Both the position numbers and the translations under genes were made by a program. Of a stretch of DNA of 64,000 nucleotides, positions 1 to 9,366 are shown piece after piece; position 1 is the first letter of the stretch; every line of letters begins with the position of its first letter. Location: assembly GCF_002844235.1 (NCBI RefSeq), contig NZ_PGTS01000001.1:496001-560000 (forward strand). The letters run 5' to 3'. This DNA comes from Thalassospira povalilytica. Lineage in GTDB: Bacteria > Pseudomonadota > Alphaproteobacteria > Rhodospirillales > Thalassospiraceae. The notes below the pieces were generated by a model. The model had not been told where the DNA came from, did no database searches, and saw only the letters and a program-made list of their open reading frames with translations.

Positions 1-169
1 GGTTATGAAGGGAAGGTTTCAGATTCGCATGCGCCAAGCACGGACCGGCGAGTATGCCGGTCGCGGTTGCAGATGAGATTGGCGGTCCGAGGGGAGGCGG
101 TCTGTTGCGGCCCGGCATTGATCAAAAAGGGCAGGGCCGCACTTATTCGAAACATATGCGAAAGGCGGT

Positions 170-676
170 TTATGCCTGTCCGGCCGGTTCAAGCATGGCA
201 TGGGTCAGGGCTTCGTCAGGAGACTTGCCTTGTCCAAGCACGAAGTTGAAAGCCGGGAAGAAGCGTTCGCATTCCGAAATCGCGATATCGATCAGTTCTT
301 CGAACTGTTCGACCATCGGCGGGACATCGCCACCAAACAGCAGAGTATGACGGAACAGCGGCATGTTTTCTTCGAGCCACAATCCGAAATGCCCGATCCA
401 GAGCTGTTCATTGCATTTGGTCACCAGTTCATACATGCGCGGACGCAGCGGTTCTGGCACAAACAGATCAAAGCAGCAGGCAATATGCAGTGCTTCGGCA
501 TCGTCGCGCCAGGTGAAATAGACCAGATAGGTACACCAGTGGGCCGGAATTTCGACCACCACCTCGTCTGAGCTGCGTCGTTCCAGATGCCATTGGTTCG
601 TGCGGGCGATATCTTCGACAAGAAGCAACGGATTTTCGTCGCCAAGGTCGCCAATATCCTCCATTTGGTCGTTCAT
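170..676 (-). CDS. YbjN domain-containing protein
   Basis: A 168-residue soluble protein that fits the YbjN family (type III secretion chaperone-like fold), with the domain covering about residues 17-145. There is no signal peptide or membrane segment. The frame stays open 38 codons further upstream, but that extension is Arg/Pro-rich and unlike the family, so I start at the ATG at 676. Its ribosome binding site is weak. The biochemical role of YbjN proteins is not settled in bacteria, so no reaction is assigned. It stands alone and runs away from the UbiK gene. Confidence 0.75.
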   Translation of the reverse strand: MNDQMEDIGDLGDENPLLLVEDIARTNQWHLERRSSDEVVVEIPAHWCTYLVYFTWRDDAEALHIACCFDLFVPEPLRPRMYELVTKCNEQLWIGHFGLWLEENMPLFRHTLLFGGDVPPMVEQFEELIDIAISECERFFPAFNFVLGQGKSPDEALTHAMLEPAGQA

Positions 677-876
677 ATATACCCAGCCTGTATCAGCATG
701 TGCGAAAGGGCGCGCACTATATGCCGGTGCCCGCCGTCTTTCAACCGTCCCGCGACGCAGGACAGCAATGAATTTCGGAAATGGGGTCAACCCTGATCCG
801 TTTTATCGGTCTGATCGACCTTTCCGCGATCCTGATAAGACGGTCTGCATCCCTTTATGTGGGGATTAAACCGCGC

Positions 877-1203
877 TTAGGAGTCTTTTTTTGCAGCTGA
901 TTTTGATGCGGTGCGTTTTGCCGCGGGTTTGCTGGCCGGTGCCGCGGCGGATTCCGCAGTTTCAAGGCGCTTTTCAAGATCGGCAATGCGGGCTTCAAGC
1001 GCATCGATGCGTTCGGCGGCCTTGATGGCAACGTCGTGAACAACGTCGAATTCTTCGCGGGTGACCATATCCATGCCCATCAGGATTTTTTCGAACTGCT
1101 GACGGACAAGGGCATCAACTTCGCCTTTGACGCCGGTCATGGTGCCCAGTGCAGAATTGGTCACACGGGTAAGGTCGTCGAGAATGCGGTTGTTGATCTG
1201 CAT
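877..1203 (-). CDS. ubiK: UbiK family ubiquinone biosynthesis accessory factor
   Basis: A 108-residue protein of the BMFP/YqiC (UbiK) family. Residues 1-45 form the amphipathic N-terminus (MQINNRILDDLTRV). Residues about 50-82 form a coiled coil (RIDALEARIADLEKRLE), followed by an Ala/Lys-rich tail. UbiK family members act as accessory factors for aerobic ubiquinone synthesis and associate with membranes. The start at 1203 is chosen over a longer frame because GGAG lies about 9 nt upstream. The gene is divergent from hldD across 214 nt that should hold both promoters. Confidence 0.85.
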   Translation of the reverse strand: MQINNRILDDLTRVTNSALGTMTGVKGEVDALVRQQFEKILMGMDMVTREEFDVVHDVAIKAAERIDALEARIADLEKRLETAESAAAPASKPAAKRTASKSAAKKDS

Positions 1204-1417
1204 TGTTGTGGTCTCCGGCTTCTGGATCAAAGTGTTGCGCATAATATGGGTGTTTGGCCTGACAGGGCAAGCCGATCATCCGATCAGTCGCAGCAGGTTT
1301 TGTTATCAGTTTGACGATATCGTGATTTTAAGTGGCTTTTCTTGCTCCAGATCAGGGGCGGTCCTATAAAGTGACCAGAAAATTTGATTAATGGGCTGAG
1401 CCCGCCAGGAGAATGCA

Positions 1418-2404
1418 ATGCTTATCGTCACCGGTGGTGCCGGTTTTATCGGTTCCAATATTGTTGCTGCCCTTGAAGAACGCGGTGAAACCGAAATTGT
1501 TGTCGTCGATCGTCTGCGCGACGGTATCAAATGGAAAAACATCGCCAAACGCAATCTGCGCGACATTGTTCATCCCGATGATTTGCCGGCATTTCTTGAA
1601 AAGCATTCCGGGGATGTCGAGGCCATTTTCCACATGGGCGCGATTTCCGCGACCACGGAAACCGATGCCGACAAGATCCTGAACAACAACCTGAAACTGA
1701 CGACCTGGCTTTGGGAATGGTGTTCGCGTCATTCCGCGCGCCTGATCTATGCATCCTCTGCCGCGACCTATGGCGATGGCAAACAGGGGTTCGATGACAG
1801 CTTTGATGCCGAGGATCTGGCAAAGCTGGCACCGCTTAATGCCTATGGCTGGTCCAAGCATGCGACCGACCGCCGGTTCCGTCGCATTCTTGATCAGAAC
1901 GGTTTCCGCCCTAAACAGTGGGCAGGGCTTAAATTCTTTAACGTTTATGGCCCGAATGAGTACCATAAGGGCGGCATGCGGTCGGTCGTCTCGCAGATGT
2001 TTGACAAGCTGTCAGCCGGTGAAACGGCCACACTTTTCAAATCCCACCACCCGGATTACGAGGATGGCGGGCAGTTGCGCGACTTTGTCTGGGTCGGGGA
2101 TGTCGTCAATATCATCATGTGGCTGTATGACAATCCGGAAGTCAGCGATCTGTTCAATATCGGGACCGGCAAGGCGCGCAGTTTCAAGGATCTGGCATTG
2201 GCGGTGTTTAGCGCCATGGGCAAGGAGCCGGTGATCAATTACATCCCGACGCCTGAAGCCATCCGCGACAAGTACCAGTATTTCACCGAAGCCAACATGG
2301 CCAAGCTGCGCAAGGCCGGGTACGCCGCCGAGATGACATCGCTTGAAGAAGGGGTGCGTCTTTATATCCAGGATTATCTCGCGACCGAGGACCCGTTCCG
2401 GTAA
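1418..2404 (+). CDS. hldD: ADP-glyceromanno-heptose 6-epimerase
   Basis: A 328-residue extended short-chain dehydrogenase that epimerises ADP-D-glycero- to ADP-L-glycero-D-manno-heptose, the last step of activated heptose supply for the LPS core. The N-terminal dinucleotide-binding motif GGAGFIGSN lies at residues 6-14. The active-site region shows SSAATYG (about 113-119) and YxxxK in YGWSK (Tyr143, Lys147). Family-specific stretches include FFNVYGPNEYHKG and the C-terminal YFTEANMAKLRKAGY. Length is normal. AGGAG sits just upstream of the ATG. The other heptose genes are not in this window. Confidence 0.95.
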   Translation: MLIVTGGAGFIGSNIVAALEERGETEIVVVDRLRDGIKWKNIAKRNLRDIVHPDDLPAFLEKHSGDVEAIFHMGAISATTETDADKILNNNLKLTTWLWEWCSRHSARLIYASSAATYGDGKQGFDDSFDAEDLAKLAPLNAYGWSKHATDRRFRRILDQNGFRPKQWAGLKFFNVYGPNEYHKGGMRSVVSQMFDKLSAGETATLFKSHHPDYEDGGQLRDFVWVGDVVNIIMWLYDNPEVSDLFNIGTGKARSFKDLALAVFSAMGKEPVINYIPTPEAIRDKYQYFTEANMAKLRKAGYAAEMTSLEEGVRLYIQDYLATEDPFR

Positions 2405-2534
2405 TTGCCGGATGTGTTGCAGCAAGGGCCAAATCGCACGATATCGTCAGCCGGTTTGCCATGATGCTGCCCATATCCTTTGGGACACGAACATCATCCA
2501 TTTTGACAACTGATTGCCAACCGGAGTTTCCCCG

Positions 2535-3368
2535 ATGCTCAGCCTTGCCTTTCCGGCGATAGACCCGATTGCGATTTCCATCGGCCCGATTGCCATTCGC
2601 TGGTATGCGCTGGCCTATATTGCCGGGTTGCTGCTGGGGTGGAAATATGTGGTTTATTACTGCACCAAGACGCCCAACATCATGAGCAAACGCGATGTGG
2701 ATGATTTGCTGTTCTGGGCAACGCTTGGCGTGATCCTTGGCGGCCGGTTGGGCTATATCCTGTTTTACAATCTGGATTATTATCTTGAGAACCCGGCCAA
2801 TATCCTGAAGGTCTGGCAGGGCGGCATGGCATTCCATGGCGGCTTTATGGGGGTGATTGTTGCCATCATCCTGTTTGCGCGCAAACGCGGGATTTCGATC
2901 CTTGCCGTGCTGGATGCCGCCGCGGTGGCAACCCCGATCGGTTTGTTCTTTGGCCGGATTGCCAATTTCATCAATGGCGAACTGTTCGGGCGTACAACCG
3001 ATGTGGCCTGGGGGATTGTGTTCCCCAATGGCGGACCCGAACCGCGCCATCCCAGCCAGCTTTATGAAGCCGCCCTTGAAGGGTTGATCCTGTTTGTTGT
3101 GCTGTTTGTTCTGTCGCGCAGTGCTTTTGTACGCCATCGCCCGGGTATTCTGGGCGGCACGTTCGTTGCCGGCTATGGCATTTCGCGGATCATTGTCGAA
3201 TTCTTCCGCCAGCCTGATGCGCAGCTTGGCTTCCTTGCCGGCGGGGCAACCATGGGGCAGCTTCTGTCGGTTCCGATGGTGCTGGTTGGTGTCGGATGTA
3301 TTGTCTATGCGATGAAATCAGCCCCGATTGAAACCCGCCAGCATCCCAAAGAGGCAGAAGCCGCGTGA
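2535..3368 (+). CDS. lgt: Prolipoprotein diacylglyceryl transferase
   Basis: A 277-residue polytopic inner-membrane enzyme that moves diacylglycerol from phosphatidylglycerol to the lipobox cysteine of prolipoproteins. Recognisable elements are HGGFMG (His101), the Lgt signature GRIANFINGELFGR (about 140-153, Arg141) and RHPSQLYEA (171-179). About seven membrane segments are apparent. I use the ATG at 2535, preceded by CCGGAG, rather than the in-frame start 21 nt earlier. It overlaps the next gene by 4 nt (GTGA), so the two are probably translationally coupled. Confidence 0.96.
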   Translation: MLSLAFPAIDPIAISIGPIAIRWYALAYIAGLLLGWKYVVYYCTKTPNIMSKRDVDDLLFWATLGVILGGRLGYILFYNLDYYLENPANILKVWQGGMAFHGGFMGVIVAIILFARKRGISILAVLDAAAVATPIGLFFGRIANFINGELFGRTTDVAWGIVFPNGGPEPRHPSQLYEAALEGLILFVVLFVLSRSAFVRHRPGILGGTFVAGYGISRIIVEFFRQPDAQLGFLAGGATMGQLLSVPMVLVGVGCIVYAMKSAPIETRQHPKEAEAA

Positions 3369-4498
3369 GTCAGGTGCCTGAAACCCCGTCGCCACTTCTT
3401 GATCATATCAAACGCCGGATCGCGCTTTCCGGGCCGATCAGCATTGCCGATTTCATGAATGAGGCCCTGGCCCATCCGGAATATGGTTATTACCGCAAGC
3501 AGGACCCGTTCGGGCGGGCCGGTGACTTTATCACTGCGCCCGAAGTCAGCCAGATGTTTGGCGAACTGATCGGGCTGTGGGCGGCGGTAAGCTGGCAACA
3601 GATGGGCTGTCCGCCCAAGATTGATCTGATCGAACTGGGGCCGGGGCGTGGCACCTTGATGGCCGATGCCCTGCGGGCGGTGCGCAATGTGCCGGGATTT
3701 GGGGATGCGCTGACCGTGCGGTTTGTCGAAACCAGCCCGGTTTTGCGTACCCATCAGCAAACCGCCATCATGGCATCGGGCATACCGGCAACCTGGCATG
3801 AAGCGTTTGACGATATTCCGGTCCGTGCGGATGTCCCGGCCATCATCATCGGCAATGAATTCTTTGATGCATTGCCGATCCGCCAGTTCGAACGTGGTGA
3901 TCATGGCTGGGCAGAACGGCTTGTCGGTGTTGATGCCGACAGTGGTGAACTGGGATTTGTACGCGGGCGTGAAACACCGGTGACCGATGCGCTGATCCCC
4001 GCGACCTTGCGCGGGTCTGCAAAAAAGGGTGACATCTTTGAAAGCTGCGCGCCGGCAATTGCCATCGCCGATCAGGTCGCGCGCCGTCTGAATGAAACCC
4101 ACGGGGCGGCACTGTTTATTGATTACGGTCATCCCAGCAGTGCCTTTGGCGATACCTTGCAGGCCTTGAAGGGGCATGAATATCACCCGGTCCTGCGTGA
4201 TCCGGGGGATGCCGATCTGACGGCGCATGTGGATTTTGCCGCCATCGCACGGGCGATGAACGAAGCCGGGGCACGAACCGGTGCGGTTCTGACCCAGGGG
4301 ACGTTTCTTAGGATGCTGGGCATTGAACAACGTGCCGAGCTTTTGAAAACCGGTGCCGATGAACAGCAGGCAGTTGCGATTGACCAGGCGCTGGCGCGAC
4401 TTGTTGATGCCGATCAGATGGGAACGCTTTTTAAAGTTCTGATCGGGTATGGTCGCGAGACCACGCCGCCACCTTGCGTCAGCGGTGTCGCAGGATAA
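3365..4498 (+). CDS. MidA/NDUFAF7-type SAM-dependent methyltransferase
   Basis: A 377-residue protein of the NDUFAF7/MidA (DUF185) family of class I SAM-dependent methyltransferases. The mitochondrial member dimethylates an arginine of the complex I 49-kDa subunit, and a similar complex I assembly role is plausible here. Diagnostic stretches are GDFITAPEVSQMFGE (53-67), the SAM loop ELGPGRGTLM (about 90-99) and NEFFDALPI (about 166). It starts at a GTG that overlaps the lgt stop codon by 4 nt. The order lgt-midA-pgeF recurs in alphaproteobacteria. Confidence 0.9.
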   Translation: MSQVPETPSPLLDHIKRRIALSGPISIADFMNEALAHPEYGYYRKQDPFGRAGDFITAPEVSQMFGELIGLWAAVSWQQMGCPPKIDLIELGPGRGTLMADALRAVRNVPGFGDALTVRFVETSPVLRTHQQTAIMASGIPATWHEAFDDIPVRADVPAIIIGNEFFDALPIRQFERGDHGWAERLVGVDADSGELGFVRGRETPVTDALIPATLRGSAKKGDIFESCAPAIAIADQVARRLNETHGAALFIDYGHPSSAFGDTLQALKGHEYHPVLRDPGDADLTAHVDFAAIARAMNEAGARTGAVLTQGTFLRMLGIEQRAELLKTGADEQQAVAIDQALARLVDADQMGTLFKVLIGYGRETTPPPCVSGVAG

Positions 4499-4532
4499 AT
4501 ACCGACCATTCAAACCTTGGAGCCCGCAAACC

Positions 4533-5354
4533 ATGACCCATCCGATCACTGACGGTATTGAACGTTCGTCAAACGGTCTGATCTGGTTTGAAGCCGAACG
4601 TCTTTCGGGGAAGGACGGGGTGCGCCACGGGTTCCTGAGCCGCAAGGGCGGGGTCAGTGATGGCATCCATGGCGGGCTGAATGTCGGGTTCGGCTCAGAT
4701 GATGACAAGAACCGGGTGGCCGAAAACCGGGCGCGCGCGGCATCGGCCTTTGCAACGGATGCGCAAAACCTGACGACGGTGTATCAGGTCCATGGCACCG
4801 ATGTTGCGGTTCTTGACCGGCCGCTTTCACGTGACGAGGCCCCCAAGGCCGATGCGATGGTGACAGACCGGCCGGGCATCATGCTGGGTATTCTGACCGC
4901 CGATTGCACGCCGGTCCTGTTTCATGATCCGGTTGCGGGCGTGATCGGTGCGTGCCATTCCGGATGGCGCGGATCATATGGCGGGATTTCGGCCAGCACG
5001 GTTGCGGCGATGGAAAAGCTTGGTGCGAAGCGCGAAAATATCACCGCCGCTGTTGGCCCGTGCATTGCGCGAAAATCCTATGAAGTGGATGGCGCGTTTC
5101 GCGAGACCATTCTGGGCGGCCCGGAAGGCAGTGATGATTTGTTTGATCCATCGGTGCGCGACGGGCATTTCATGTTCGATCTGCCCGAATATGTACGCCG
5201 CCGGACCATTGCGACCGGTATTGCATCGGTCGAACTGGTGGCGCGCGATACCCTGGCTGAAGAAGACTTGTTTTACAGTTACCGTCGGACCACGCTTCGC
5301 AAGGAGCCCGATTATGGCCGGCAACTTTCCGCAATCATGTTAACCGAGGCGTAG
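4533..5354 (+). CDS. pgeF: Peptidoglycan editing factor / laccase-domain protein
   Basis: A 273-residue member of the multicopper-polyphenol-oxidase-like (DUF152/YfiH/PgeF) family. Members in E. coli prevent wrong amino acids entering the peptidoglycan stem; others are purine nucleoside-active or FAMIN-like enzymes. The metal/active-site triad is present: His87 (VYQVHGTD), Cys125 (TADCTPVLF) and His142 (ACHSGWRG). The start at 4533 follows TTGGAG. A longer frame exists upstream but overlaps midA and lacks homology. It is 34 nt downstream of midA and likely in the same operon. Confidence 0.9.
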   Translation: MTHPITDGIERSSNGLIWFEAERLSGKDGVRHGFLSRKGGVSDGIHGGLNVGFGSDDDKNRVAENRARAASAFATDAQNLTTVYQVHGTDVAVLDRPLSRDEAPKADAMVTDRPGIMLGILTADCTPVLFHDPVAGVIGACHSGWRGSYGGISASTVAAMEKLGAKRENITAAVGPCIARKSYEVDGAFRETILGGPEGSDDLFDPSVRDGHFMFDLPEYVRRRTIATGIASVELVARDTLAEEDLFYSYRRTTLRKEPDYGRQLSAIMLTEA

Positions 5355-5383
5355 GGCCGCAAACGGTCCGGGGGGGATACGTC

Positions 5384-5452
5384 ATGCCGCATATGATTAT
5401 GCTGTTTTTCTTTATGATCATCGTGACCATGGTCGGTTGCGTTTTGATGTGA
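5384..5452 (+). CDS. Possible 22-residue hydrophobic micropeptide
   Basis: A short open frame of 22 codons between pgeF and the lipoprotein gene. It begins MPHMIMLFFFMI and ends TMVGCVLM. A GGGGGG tract lies 7 nt before the ATG and could serve as a ribosome binding site. The product would be a single membrane segment with no charged residue, and the VGC near its end weakly recalls a lipobox. It is too short to judge by codon use and may be chance. It would need comparison with relatives. Confidence 0.3.
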   Translation: MPHMIMLFFFMIIVTMVGCVLM

Positions 5453-5468
5453 ATATATAAGTGACGTT

Positions 5469-6482
5469 ATGAAATCGATCCTCCGTTCCCTTGTTCTTTG
5501 CATTTTGATGTTGGCGCCGCTGGCGGCGTGTGGTGATTTGCCCCGCCCGTTCGAGGGGGCGGGACGCGAAGGTGATCCGTCGCTTCTGGAATTGCGCGAT
5601 GCCGGAACGGTTCGGGTCGAGGCAGGGGATGATTTGCCGGACGGGGCATCGGCACATCTGGCACGGGCGATGGCGCGTGCCCTTCGCAATCGGGATATTC
5701 CGGCCTATAGCGACAGTCTGAATGGCGGGGATTATATCCTGCGTCCCAATGTGGTGGCCAATCTGGTTGAAGACGGGGCGAAGCTTGATGTGACCTGGGT
5801 TTTGATGCGCCCGGACGGGCTTGCGATCGATACCGCGCGCGCCCAGGGTGAATTGTCTGCCGAACAATGGTTTGCCGACAGTCCGAACGGCCCGGAGGAA
5901 AGCAATCTTGCCCTGCCCAAGGAGTTTGCCGAGAAAGTGCGCGAGCTTGACGGCATCAAGGAAAACCCGATCCACAAGACCTATGACGGGCTGGTGGCCG
6001 AGTCCGCCGATCAGATTGCCTTTATGATTACCGGCGACCGGTCGGCCTTCAAGGCGGCACCCTTCATGAAGATTGCCCTGATCGATTTTGCCGGTGCGCC
6101 GGGTGACGGGAACACCGCCCTTGCGCGGTCCGCCGGGGCCTTGTTGCAGTCAAAGGGCATTCTTGTCGATAACAAGGATATCGGCGAACACAGTGTCATT
6201 CTGTCTGCGACCATTGATGTCAGCCCGATTGAAAACGGTCAGAAACCGCCGGTCGACAAGGTTTCGATCGAATGGGTGATCATGGAACCCGATGGCAGTG
6301 AGCTTGGCCAGATGAACCAGAACAATGTCGTGCCCCATGGCAGTCTTGATAAATACTGGGGGGCGGTGGCGTCACTTGCGGCACAGGCCGCGGTCGAAAC
6401 CCTTGAAGGGGTTCTTGGACAGATTGCCACGCGCAAGCAATTGCAATTGCGCGCAGATAAAAAGACACTTTCGGCGCGATAG
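5469..6482 (+). CDS. Putative outer-membrane or periplasmic lipoprotein of unknown function
   Basis: A 337-residue protein with a clear lipoprotein signal: basic start MKSILR, hydrophobic core, then LAPLAAC with the lipid-modified Cys at residue 21. The mature part is soluble with no membrane segment and no domain I recognise. It mentions two similar halves only loosely (PDGLAIDTA near residue 115 and PDGSELGQM near 275), which may reflect a repeated fold. Asp after the +1 Cys is absent at +2 (Gly), so outer-membrane sorting is possible. It lies 114 nt after pgeF and may be co-transcribed. Function unknown. Confidence 0.75.
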   Translation: MKSILRSLVLCILMLAPLAACGDLPRPFEGAGREGDPSLLELRDAGTVRVEAGDDLPDGASAHLARAMARALRNRDIPAYSDSLNGGDYILRPNVVANLVEDGAKLDVTWVLMRPDGLAIDTARAQGELSAEQWFADSPNGPEESNLALPKEFAEKVRELDGIKENPIHKTYDGLVAESADQIAFMITGDRSAFKAAPFMKIALIDFAGAPGDGNTALARSAGALLQSKGILVDNKDIGEHSVILSATIDVSPIENGQKPPVDKVSIEWVIMEPDGSELGQMNQNNVVPHGSLDKYWGAVASLAAQAAVETLEGVLGQIATRKQLQLRADKKTLSAR

Positions 6483-6820
6483 GGCAGTTTGAGAACCGGA
6501 CGAGAACCGGACAGGAATCGGGAGACGTGCCGGGATGATCGCCTGATGCATGACTGCCTTGTCGTGATTTGTCACTGGGCCCATTTACAGACTGTTAACG
6601 GCTGGTTATAAAGCCGCCGCGATCTGCCAAGGTGCGGGTTTGCCTATATATGGTCTTTGAGTGTCGTGAACATGTCGTCTATCCGGGCGGGGTTTCCCCG
6701 GTTTCCGGGCTTTTGGGCGACAAGGCAAGCAGGGAACCATCCCGGCAGAATGCACCGACCCGGATTCGCAATAGAATTTGTTTTTTCGCTTTCCCGGCAC
6801 CCATTAACCGAGGCCCCGCT
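6483..6820. other. Intergenic region before prs with an 11-bp tandem duplication
   Basis: This 338-nt stretch carries no convincing gene. Immediately after the lipoprotein stop, GAGAACCGGAC occurs twice in perfect tandem (6491-6501 and 6502-6512). The rest should hold the prs promoter; I did not find a clean -35/-10 pair. An open frame runs in from upstream in phase with prs, but it has no ribosome binding site and does not resemble the PRPP synthetase family. Confidence 0.5.
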
Positions 6821-7753
6821 ATGAAGATCCTCGCTGGTAACAGTAACCGCCCGTTGGCTGAGGCAATTGCTGACCATCTGAATCTGCCGCTTACCCGTGC
6901 AGATGTTAAGCGTTTCTCCGATGAGGAAATCTGGTGTGAAATTCAGGAAAACGTCCGCGGTGAGGACGTTTTTGTCATTCAGAGCACCTCTTTCCCCGCA
7001 AACGACAACCTGATGGAACTTCTGGTGATACTCGACGCGCTGCGTCGTGGGTCTGCACGTCGCATCACGGCTGTCATTCCGTATTTCGGCTATGCCCGTC
7101 AGGATCGTAAATCGGGTCCCCGTACCCCGATTTCGGCAAAGCTTGTTGCCAACCTGATCACGGTTGCCGGTGCAGACCGCGTTCTGACCATGGACCTCCA
7201 CGCCGGTCAGATCCAGGGCTTCTTCGACATTCCGCTTGATAACCTGTTTGCATCGCCGGTTCTGACCAGCGACATCCGCAACAAGTTCGAAGGCCAGAAA
7301 CTGGTCATCGTCAGCCCGGATGTCGGCGGTGTTGCCCGTGCGCGTTCCGTTGCAAAACGTCTGGATGCCGAACTTGCGATCATTGACAAACGTCGCCCGC
7401 AGGCCGGCGTTTCCGAAGTGATGCACGTTATCGGTGACGTCAAGGATGCGGCCTGCATCCTGGTTGACGATATCGTTGATTCGGCCGGCACCCTTTGCAA
7501 TGCAGCCGGTGCCCTTAAAGAGCGCGGCGCATCGTCGGTTGCGGCATATGTTTCCCACGGTGTCCTGTCGGGCCCGGCGGTCGAACGTATTGCCAATTCG
7601 CCGATGACCGAAGTCGTTACCACCGATTCCATCCGGGCTTCGGATGCGGTGCGTGATTGCGCAAAAATCCGACAGCTTCCGATTGCGCCGCTGATGGCAG
7701 AAGCCATTCGCCGTATCTCGGAAGAAAAATCTGTTTCCGTTCTTTTCGATTGA
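6821..7753 (+). CDS. prs: Ribose-phosphate pyrophosphokinase
   Basis: A 310-residue class I PRPP synthetase, making 5-phosphoribosyl-1-pyrophosphate from ribose 5-phosphate and ATP for purine, pyrimidine, His, Trp and NAD synthesis. The ATP-loop region reads [10 protein letters not shown] (88-97), the metal site [13 protein letters not shown] (123-135) and the PRPP loop [12 protein letters not shown] (214-225). Length is typical. The ATG at 6821 opens the family's usual MKILAGNSN start, so the longer upstream frame is discarded. A hairpin follows the gene. Confidence 0.96.
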   Translation: MKILAGNSNRPLAEAIADHLNLPLTRADVKRFSDEEIWCEIQENVRGEDVFVIQSTSFPANDNLMELLVILDALRRGSARRITAVIPYFGYARQDRKSGPRTPISAKLVANLITVAGADRVLTMDLHAGQIQGFFDIPLDNLFASPVLTSDIRNKFEGQKLVIVSPDVGGVARARSVAKRLDAELAIIDKRRPQAGVSEVMHVIGDVKDAACILVDDIVDSAGTLCNAAGALKERGASSVAAYVSHGVLSGPAVERIANSPMTEVVTTDSIRASDAVRDCAKIRQLPIAPLMAEAIRRISEEKSVSVLFD

Positions 7754-7772
7754 GGGTATAAGGCCCTCGCCG

Positions 7773-7806
7773 CGGTGGCACCCCTGGAGGCCACCGCGCT
7801 TGTTTT
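7773..7806 (+). terminator. Possible terminator after prs
   Basis: GCGGTGGC and GCCACCGC form an 8-bp stem with a loop of about 10 nt, followed by GCTTGTTTT. The T tract is interrupted, so termination may be partial, with some read-through to rplY. Confidence 0.45.
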
Positions 7807-7876
7807 CGTGGGCTTTCAGCGGTGATTTTCACCAACCTGCGAAGACAATATTTTACTAGTTCAAGGAGATTTTCCG

Positions 7877-8500
7877 ATGGCAAATACTGTTATCTCTGCG
7901 GAAATCCGTGAACGGGCCGGAAAGGGGGCCGCCCGTGCCGTGCGTCGTGCCGGTATGGTCCCTGGTGTTATTTATGGTGCAAAACAGGAACCTGTTCTGT
8001 TCCAGATTGACCCGCGTCCGCTTTGGAAACTTCTGCATAAGCCGGGCTTCTATTCTCATGTTCTGACTGTTGAAGTCGGCAAAGAGAAATACGAAGTTCT
8101 GCCGCGCGACGTTCAGTTCGACAAAGTTACCGACGAAATCATGCACGTTGACCTTCTGCGCTTTGCAAAAGGCCAGACCATCCACGTTGAAGTTCCGGTT
8201 CGCTTCGAAAACGAAGAGAAATCCCCGGGCATCAAAAAAGGTGGTGTTCTTAACGTTGTTCGTCACGATGTTGAAGTCATCTGCGCTCCTAATGCAATTC
8301 CGGAAGAGCTGGTCTTCGACCTTTCTGGCGTTGAAGTTGGTGACTCGATCCACATTTCGGCAATTACCCTGCCGAAAGGTGTCGAGCTTGCGATCACCGA
8401 CCGTGACTTCACCGTTGCGACTGTTGCTGCTCCGTCCGCTCTGAAATCGGAAGAAAATGCCGAATCAGACGAAGACGAAGAAGAAGCAACCGAAGAATAA
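7877..8500 (+). CDS. rplY: 50S ribosomal protein L25/Ctc
   Basis: A 207-residue two-domain bL25 (CTC/TL5 type) that binds 5S rRNA. The N-terminal L25 domain covers about residues 1-95 (RAGKGAARAVRRAGMVPGVIYG). The C-terminal TL5 domain covers about 100-185, followed by a strongly acidic tail (SDEDEEEATEE). AAGGAG lies 8 nt before the ATG. The codons (many GTT and GAA) suit a highly expressed gene. It is 15 nt upstream of pth, and the rplY-pth-ychF order is common in Proteobacteria. Confidence 0.96.
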   Translation: MANTVISAEIRERAGKGAARAVRRAGMVPGVIYGAKQEPVLFQIDPRPLWKLLHKPGFYSHVLTVEVGKEKYEVLPRDVQFDKVTDEIMHVDLLRFAKGQTIHVEVPVRFENEEKSPGIKKGGVLNVVRHDVEVICAPNAIPEELVFDLSGVEVGDSIHISAITLPKGVELAITDRDFTVATVAAPSALKSEENAESDEDEEEATEE

Positions 8501-8515
8501 GATCGAGGTCTTACG

Positions 8516-9301
8516 ATGTTTTTGGTGGTTGGATTGGGAAACCCGGGATCGGGATATGCCGCCAATCGCCACAACATTGGCTTCATGGCGGCGGACGAAC
8601 TCGTCCGCCGCTATTCTTTTGGCCCCTGGCGCAAAAAGTTTCAGGGCCAGATTTCCGAAGGTGAATTGAACGGTCAGAAAGTTCTGGTTCTGAAACCGGA
8701 AACCTTCATGAACCTGTCGGGGCAAAGCGTTGGCGAAGTGCTGCGCTTTTATAAGATTCCGGTCGAAAACGTTATTGTTCTTCATGATGAGCTGGATTTG
8801 CCACCGGGCAAATTGCGCGTAAAACGCGGCGGCGGACATGGCGGGCATAACGGTTTGCGATCCATTGACGCCCATTGTGGCAAGGAATATCGCCGCGTTC
8901 GTCTTGGCATTGGTCATCCCGGGGACAAATCCCGTGTGCATGGTCATGTTCTTGGGGATTTCTCCAAGGCCGAGCAGGATGGCTGGCTGATGACGCTTCT
9001 GGACGGTGTTGCTGCCGAATTCGGGCGGATGGTCAAGGGCGATGACGGTGGCTTTATGAGCAAGGTCTCGGCCATTGTGAACCCGCCCAAGCCAAAGGCA
9101 CCGAAAAAGGACAAGCCGGACGCCAAACCGGCCAAAAAGGATGGCGATGCGGATGCCGGTTTGCAAAAGCGCGACGGCGACGGATTGGATGATTTGTCCG
9201 GTGCGGCAAAAGTCCGCGTTGAACGTGCGGACACACCGGTCAGCAATGCTGCTTCGGCCATGGCCGAAGCCCTTGCCAAGGCATTTGGCAAAAAGAAATA
9301 G
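8516..9301 (+). CDS. pth: Peptidyl-tRNA hydrolase with a C-terminal extension
   Basis: A 261-residue enzyme releasing tRNA from peptidyl-tRNAs that drop off the ribosome. The catalytic core holds GLGNPG (6-11), His19 in NRHNIGF, Asp91 in [10 protein letters not shown] and Asn112 in GGHNGLRSI. The usual bacterial length is about 190 residues. Here some 70 extra residues follow, rich in Lys, Pro, Ala and Asp ([17 protein letters not shown]) and ending in an Ala-rich helix and FGKKK. This extension looks disordered and is seen in some alphaproteobacteria. It follows rplY at 15 nt. Confidence 0.95.
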   Translation: MFLVVGLGNPGSGYAANRHNIGFMAADELVRRYSFGPWRKKFQGQISEGELNGQKVLVLKPETFMNLSGQSVGEVLRFYKIPVENVIVLHDELDLPPGKLRVKRGGGHGGHNGLRSIDAHCGKEYRRVRLGIGHPGDKSRVHGHVLGDFSKAEQDGWLMTLLDGVAAEFGRMVKGDDGGFMSKVSAIVNPPKPKAPKKDKPDAKPAKKDGDADAGLQKRDGDGLDDLSGAAKVRVERADTPVSNAASAMAEALAKAFGKKK

Positions 9302-9366
9302 TCTTTCGGTCGGGGACAGCCCGGGCCGATCCTGATGAACAGAAATTCAAGTGACGGAGCCCGAAG

